Assembly: GCA_964035575.1 (NCBI GenBank)
Contig: OZ037861.1
Span: forward strand, 1,488,001 to 1,552,000
Reading direction: 5' to 3'
Length of the DNA: 64,000 bases
Source: Rhynchopus sp. YZ270_cl-10
Lineage: Eukaryota > Euglenozoa > Diplonemea > Diplonemida > Diplonemidae
Positions within the stretch are counted from its first letter, which is position 1. Every line of letters starts with the position of its first letter. Below are positions 62,003-64,000 of the stretch, piece by piece. A program made the position numbers and the translations under genes. The notes under the pieces were generated by a model. That model had not been told where the DNA came from, made no database searches, and saw nothing but the letters and a program-made list of their open reading frames with translations.

Positions 62003-63409
62003 GGTGACCATGACTTACATGTTTTGGGATCCACTTACATGTTTTGGGAAAAACATGACTTACATGTTTATGGTGGGAAACTTACATGTTTATGGATTTT
62101 CAGGTTGACCCACTTACAGGCCAAAAAATTTTTTCTACACAAAAAAAATTTTTCTTCAGAAAAAGCTCGTTCGAAAAAAAAATTTTTTTTTTTGCCTGTG
62201 AAAAATTTCTTATGAAGACCTCTGGCAAAATTTTTGTGTCTGTGTGCAAAGTGTTTTACCCTTAGTCCGTGGGGAAGGATACTGATGGTGTTCACCCACA
62301 TAACATAGCACACGAGCCAGCTAAGTAACTGTCCCCCGAGAACCCTATCAGCCACACGAACCAGATAACGCAACCTAGAACCAGCAGGTTCCCGCGCACC
62401 CGCACCCACCAGCCAGCTTATTAACCCACGAACCAGATAACGTTGCCCGAACCCCGCGCACCCGCACCACCACACCAGCCGGATAACGCAACCTAGAACC
62501 AGCAGGTTCCCGCGCACCCGCACCCACCAGCCAGCTTATTAACCACACCAGCCAGATAACGTTGCCCGAACCCCGCGCACCCGCACAACCACACGAACCA
62601 GCTAGGGACCGCAAACCCGCGCACCCGTCAACCCGCACACCCGCACAACCACACCAGCCAGATAACGCAACCTAGAACCAGCAGGTTCCCGCGCACCCGC
62701 ACCCACCAGCCAGCTTATTAACCCACGAACCAGATAACGTTGCCCGAACCCCGCGCACCCGCACTACCACACCAGCCAGATAACGCAACCTCGAACCCGC
62801 AAACCCGCGCACCCGCAAACCCGCAAACCCGCACAACCACCAGTCAGATAACGTAACCTAGAACCAGATAACGTTGCCCGAACCCCGCACACCCGCACAA
62901 CCACACCAGCCAGATAACGCAACCTCGAACCCGCAAACCTGCGCACCCGCAAACCCGCAAACCCGCACAACCACCAGTCAGATAACGTAACCTAGAACCC
63001 GCATTTGGTCAGGACCTCTTCAGAAAAACTGTGTGAGAAGTATGAGACAGTGTAGCCGAGTGGTTACCACGCAGGTAAAATTTTTCTTATGGTAGCGGGT
63101 TCAACCCCCGAGACAAGTCAGTTTTTGGCTAAGTGGCAGAAATATGTTCCCGACCCGGGTATTGAATGTCGACCTGACCTCAAAAAAAAACTGACTTACA
63201 TGTTTATGAAAAACATGACTTACATGGTTATGAACCGGCAAAAATCTCAACATGACTTACATGGTTATGAAAAACATGACTTACATGTTTATTTGTACAC
63301 AAAAATCCCCGGCTTAATAAACATGTAAGTCATGTTTTTCATAAACATGTAAGTCAGTTTTTTCCATAAACATGTAAGTTTTCCCATAACCATGTAAGTC
63401 AGTATGGCC
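62003..63409 (+). mobile_element. tRNA-targeting transposon copy 6, complete 1407 bp
   Basis: Looks identical to copies 2-4. TSD TCCATCAT (tRNA positions about 21-28). Confidence 0.93.
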
Positions 63410-63436
63410 TCCATCATGCCACTAGACCACGGTCGC
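63410..63436 (-). pseudogene. tRNA-Gly(CCC), 5' part, split by transposon
   Basis: Begins with the second TCCATCAT and runs to the acceptor strand GCGACCG. Confidence 0.9.
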
Positions 63437-63462
63437 CTTATCAAGGGATAAAAGGGCTCGAC

Positions 63463-63535
63463 GCTCTCGTGGCCTAGTGGTTAAGGCACAGGTCTTATGA
63501 GCCTGGGATCGCGGGTTCAAACCCCGCCGGGAGCA
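63463..63535 (+). tRNA. tRNA-Ile(TAT), unit 3
   Basis: As 8447. Confidence 0.94.
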
Positions 63536-63615
63536 AAGCCTTTTTTTGTTCTGTGATTCATGTTCATTCCTCCTGTTCTTTCGATGACTCCTCCAGAAGT
63601 TGCAAAGGAACAGTA

Positions 63616-63697
63616 GCGGACGTATCCAAGTGGTTACGGAGGTGCACTCGAAATGCATTGGGCTCTGCCCGCGCAGGTTCAAATCCTGCCGTCCGCG
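63616..63697 (+). tRNA. tRNA-Ser(CGA), unit 3
   Basis: As 8602. Confidence 0.95.
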
Positions 63698-63769
63698 TTA
63701 TTGCCTTTTTGCTGTGCAGGGGGAACCCTGTACATTCCACACATGGTGTTTTTTTTACTGGGGAGTAAG

Positions 63770-64000
63770 TGATTAGGGTGCGTGTGATGCTCCAATTTGC
63801 GATTCTGACCTCATAATGCATTCAGGAGCATCCAAACATCCCATTTTCCCGTTAGTTTCCCATTTTTGACGATCTGGCTATTGCAGAATAGAGGTGAAAA
63901 TGACATTTTGCTGGGTCATTTTCGCGAACTCGATTAGGACACTTCTGATGCTCTAATTTGCGGTTACAACCTCATAATGAATTCAGGAGCATCCGAATGA
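63770..64000. repeat. Satellite of about 165 bp, unit 3 (cut by window edge)
   Basis: As the start of 34975-35560. Confidence 0.8.

Larger units (their letters stand above)
52854..64000 (+). repeat. RNA-gene repeat unit 3 (cut by window edge)
   Basis: Nearly identical to unit 2 but carries three transposon insertions (tRNA-Gly(GCC), Asp and Gly(CCC)). Confidence 0.92.

Overview
The window is eukaryotic nuclear DNA that is almost entirely an RNA-gene array; I see no credible protein-coding gene. The organism looks like an animal or another eukaryote that uses spliced-leader trans-splicing. The initiator tRNA-Met has A1:T72, A54 and A60, 5S, 7SL, U1, U2, U4, U5 and U6 have eukaryotic architecture, and five genes per unit look like SL RNA genes. 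I cannot name the species.

Layout. A unit of about 24.65 kb is repeated head to tail: unit 1 (915-26797, incomplete), unit 2 (28205-52853, the only full one) and unit 3 (52854 to the window end). Units 2 and 3 look nearly identical; unit 1 differs by scattered substitutions and indels. In order, a unit holds: tRNA-His, Gly, Arg, Glu, Pro, Asn, Ser, Lys, Gln, Ser, Lys, Ala, Ile, Phe, Val, Pro, Leu, Asp, Arg, Val, initiator Met, Gly, Ile, Ser; 5S rRNA; tRNA-Thr, Leu, Ala, Thr; an unidentified 330-nt RNA (beta); a second 5S and a 5S relic; a satellite island of about 9 kb with a 401-bp tandem array (10 copies in unit 1, 2 in unit 2); three SL RNA genes, U6, an SL gene, SRP RNA and a fifth SL gene; a paralogue of the unknown RNA (alpha); U2, U4, U5, U1; two more 5S genes with a further candidate RNA between them; then tRNA-Cys, Ala, Gln, Leu, Asn, Leu, Val, Glu, Pro, Arg, Lys, Thr, Trp, elongator Met, Tyr (intron), Ser, Asp, Arg, Gly, Arg. 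One unit therefore carries nearly every eukaryotic anticodon (Leu-TAA is the one I miss), plus most of the spliceosomal, SRP and trans-splicing RNAs.

Promoters form two visible classes. U2, U4, U5, U1 and the SL genes share a TGCTTCCC-type proximal element about 49 nt before the RNA start. U6, SRP RNA, both unknown RNAs and the 25.2-kb candidate share a different upstream element (GACCCTGACCCACCTCC then CTGTCTTG) whose CTGTCTTG begins exactly 32 nt before the inferred start. tRNA and 5S genes have internal promoters and mostly T-run terminators.

A non-autonomous DNA transposon (1407 bp, one 1308-bp variant) occurs six times, always inside a tRNA gene. Where both flanks can be read it makes an 8-bp duplication covering about tRNA positions 20-28, just before the anticodon stem. 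One copy joins half a tRNA-Leu to half a tRNA-Arg without a duplication, which indicates recombination between two insertions that deleted 3.3 kb and 13 whole tRNA genes from unit 1. Several RNAs depart from the norm: about ten tRNA types have C rather than T at position 33, the U1 5' end is complementary to AGGUAUGU, and U2 has a changed branch-site recognition sequence.
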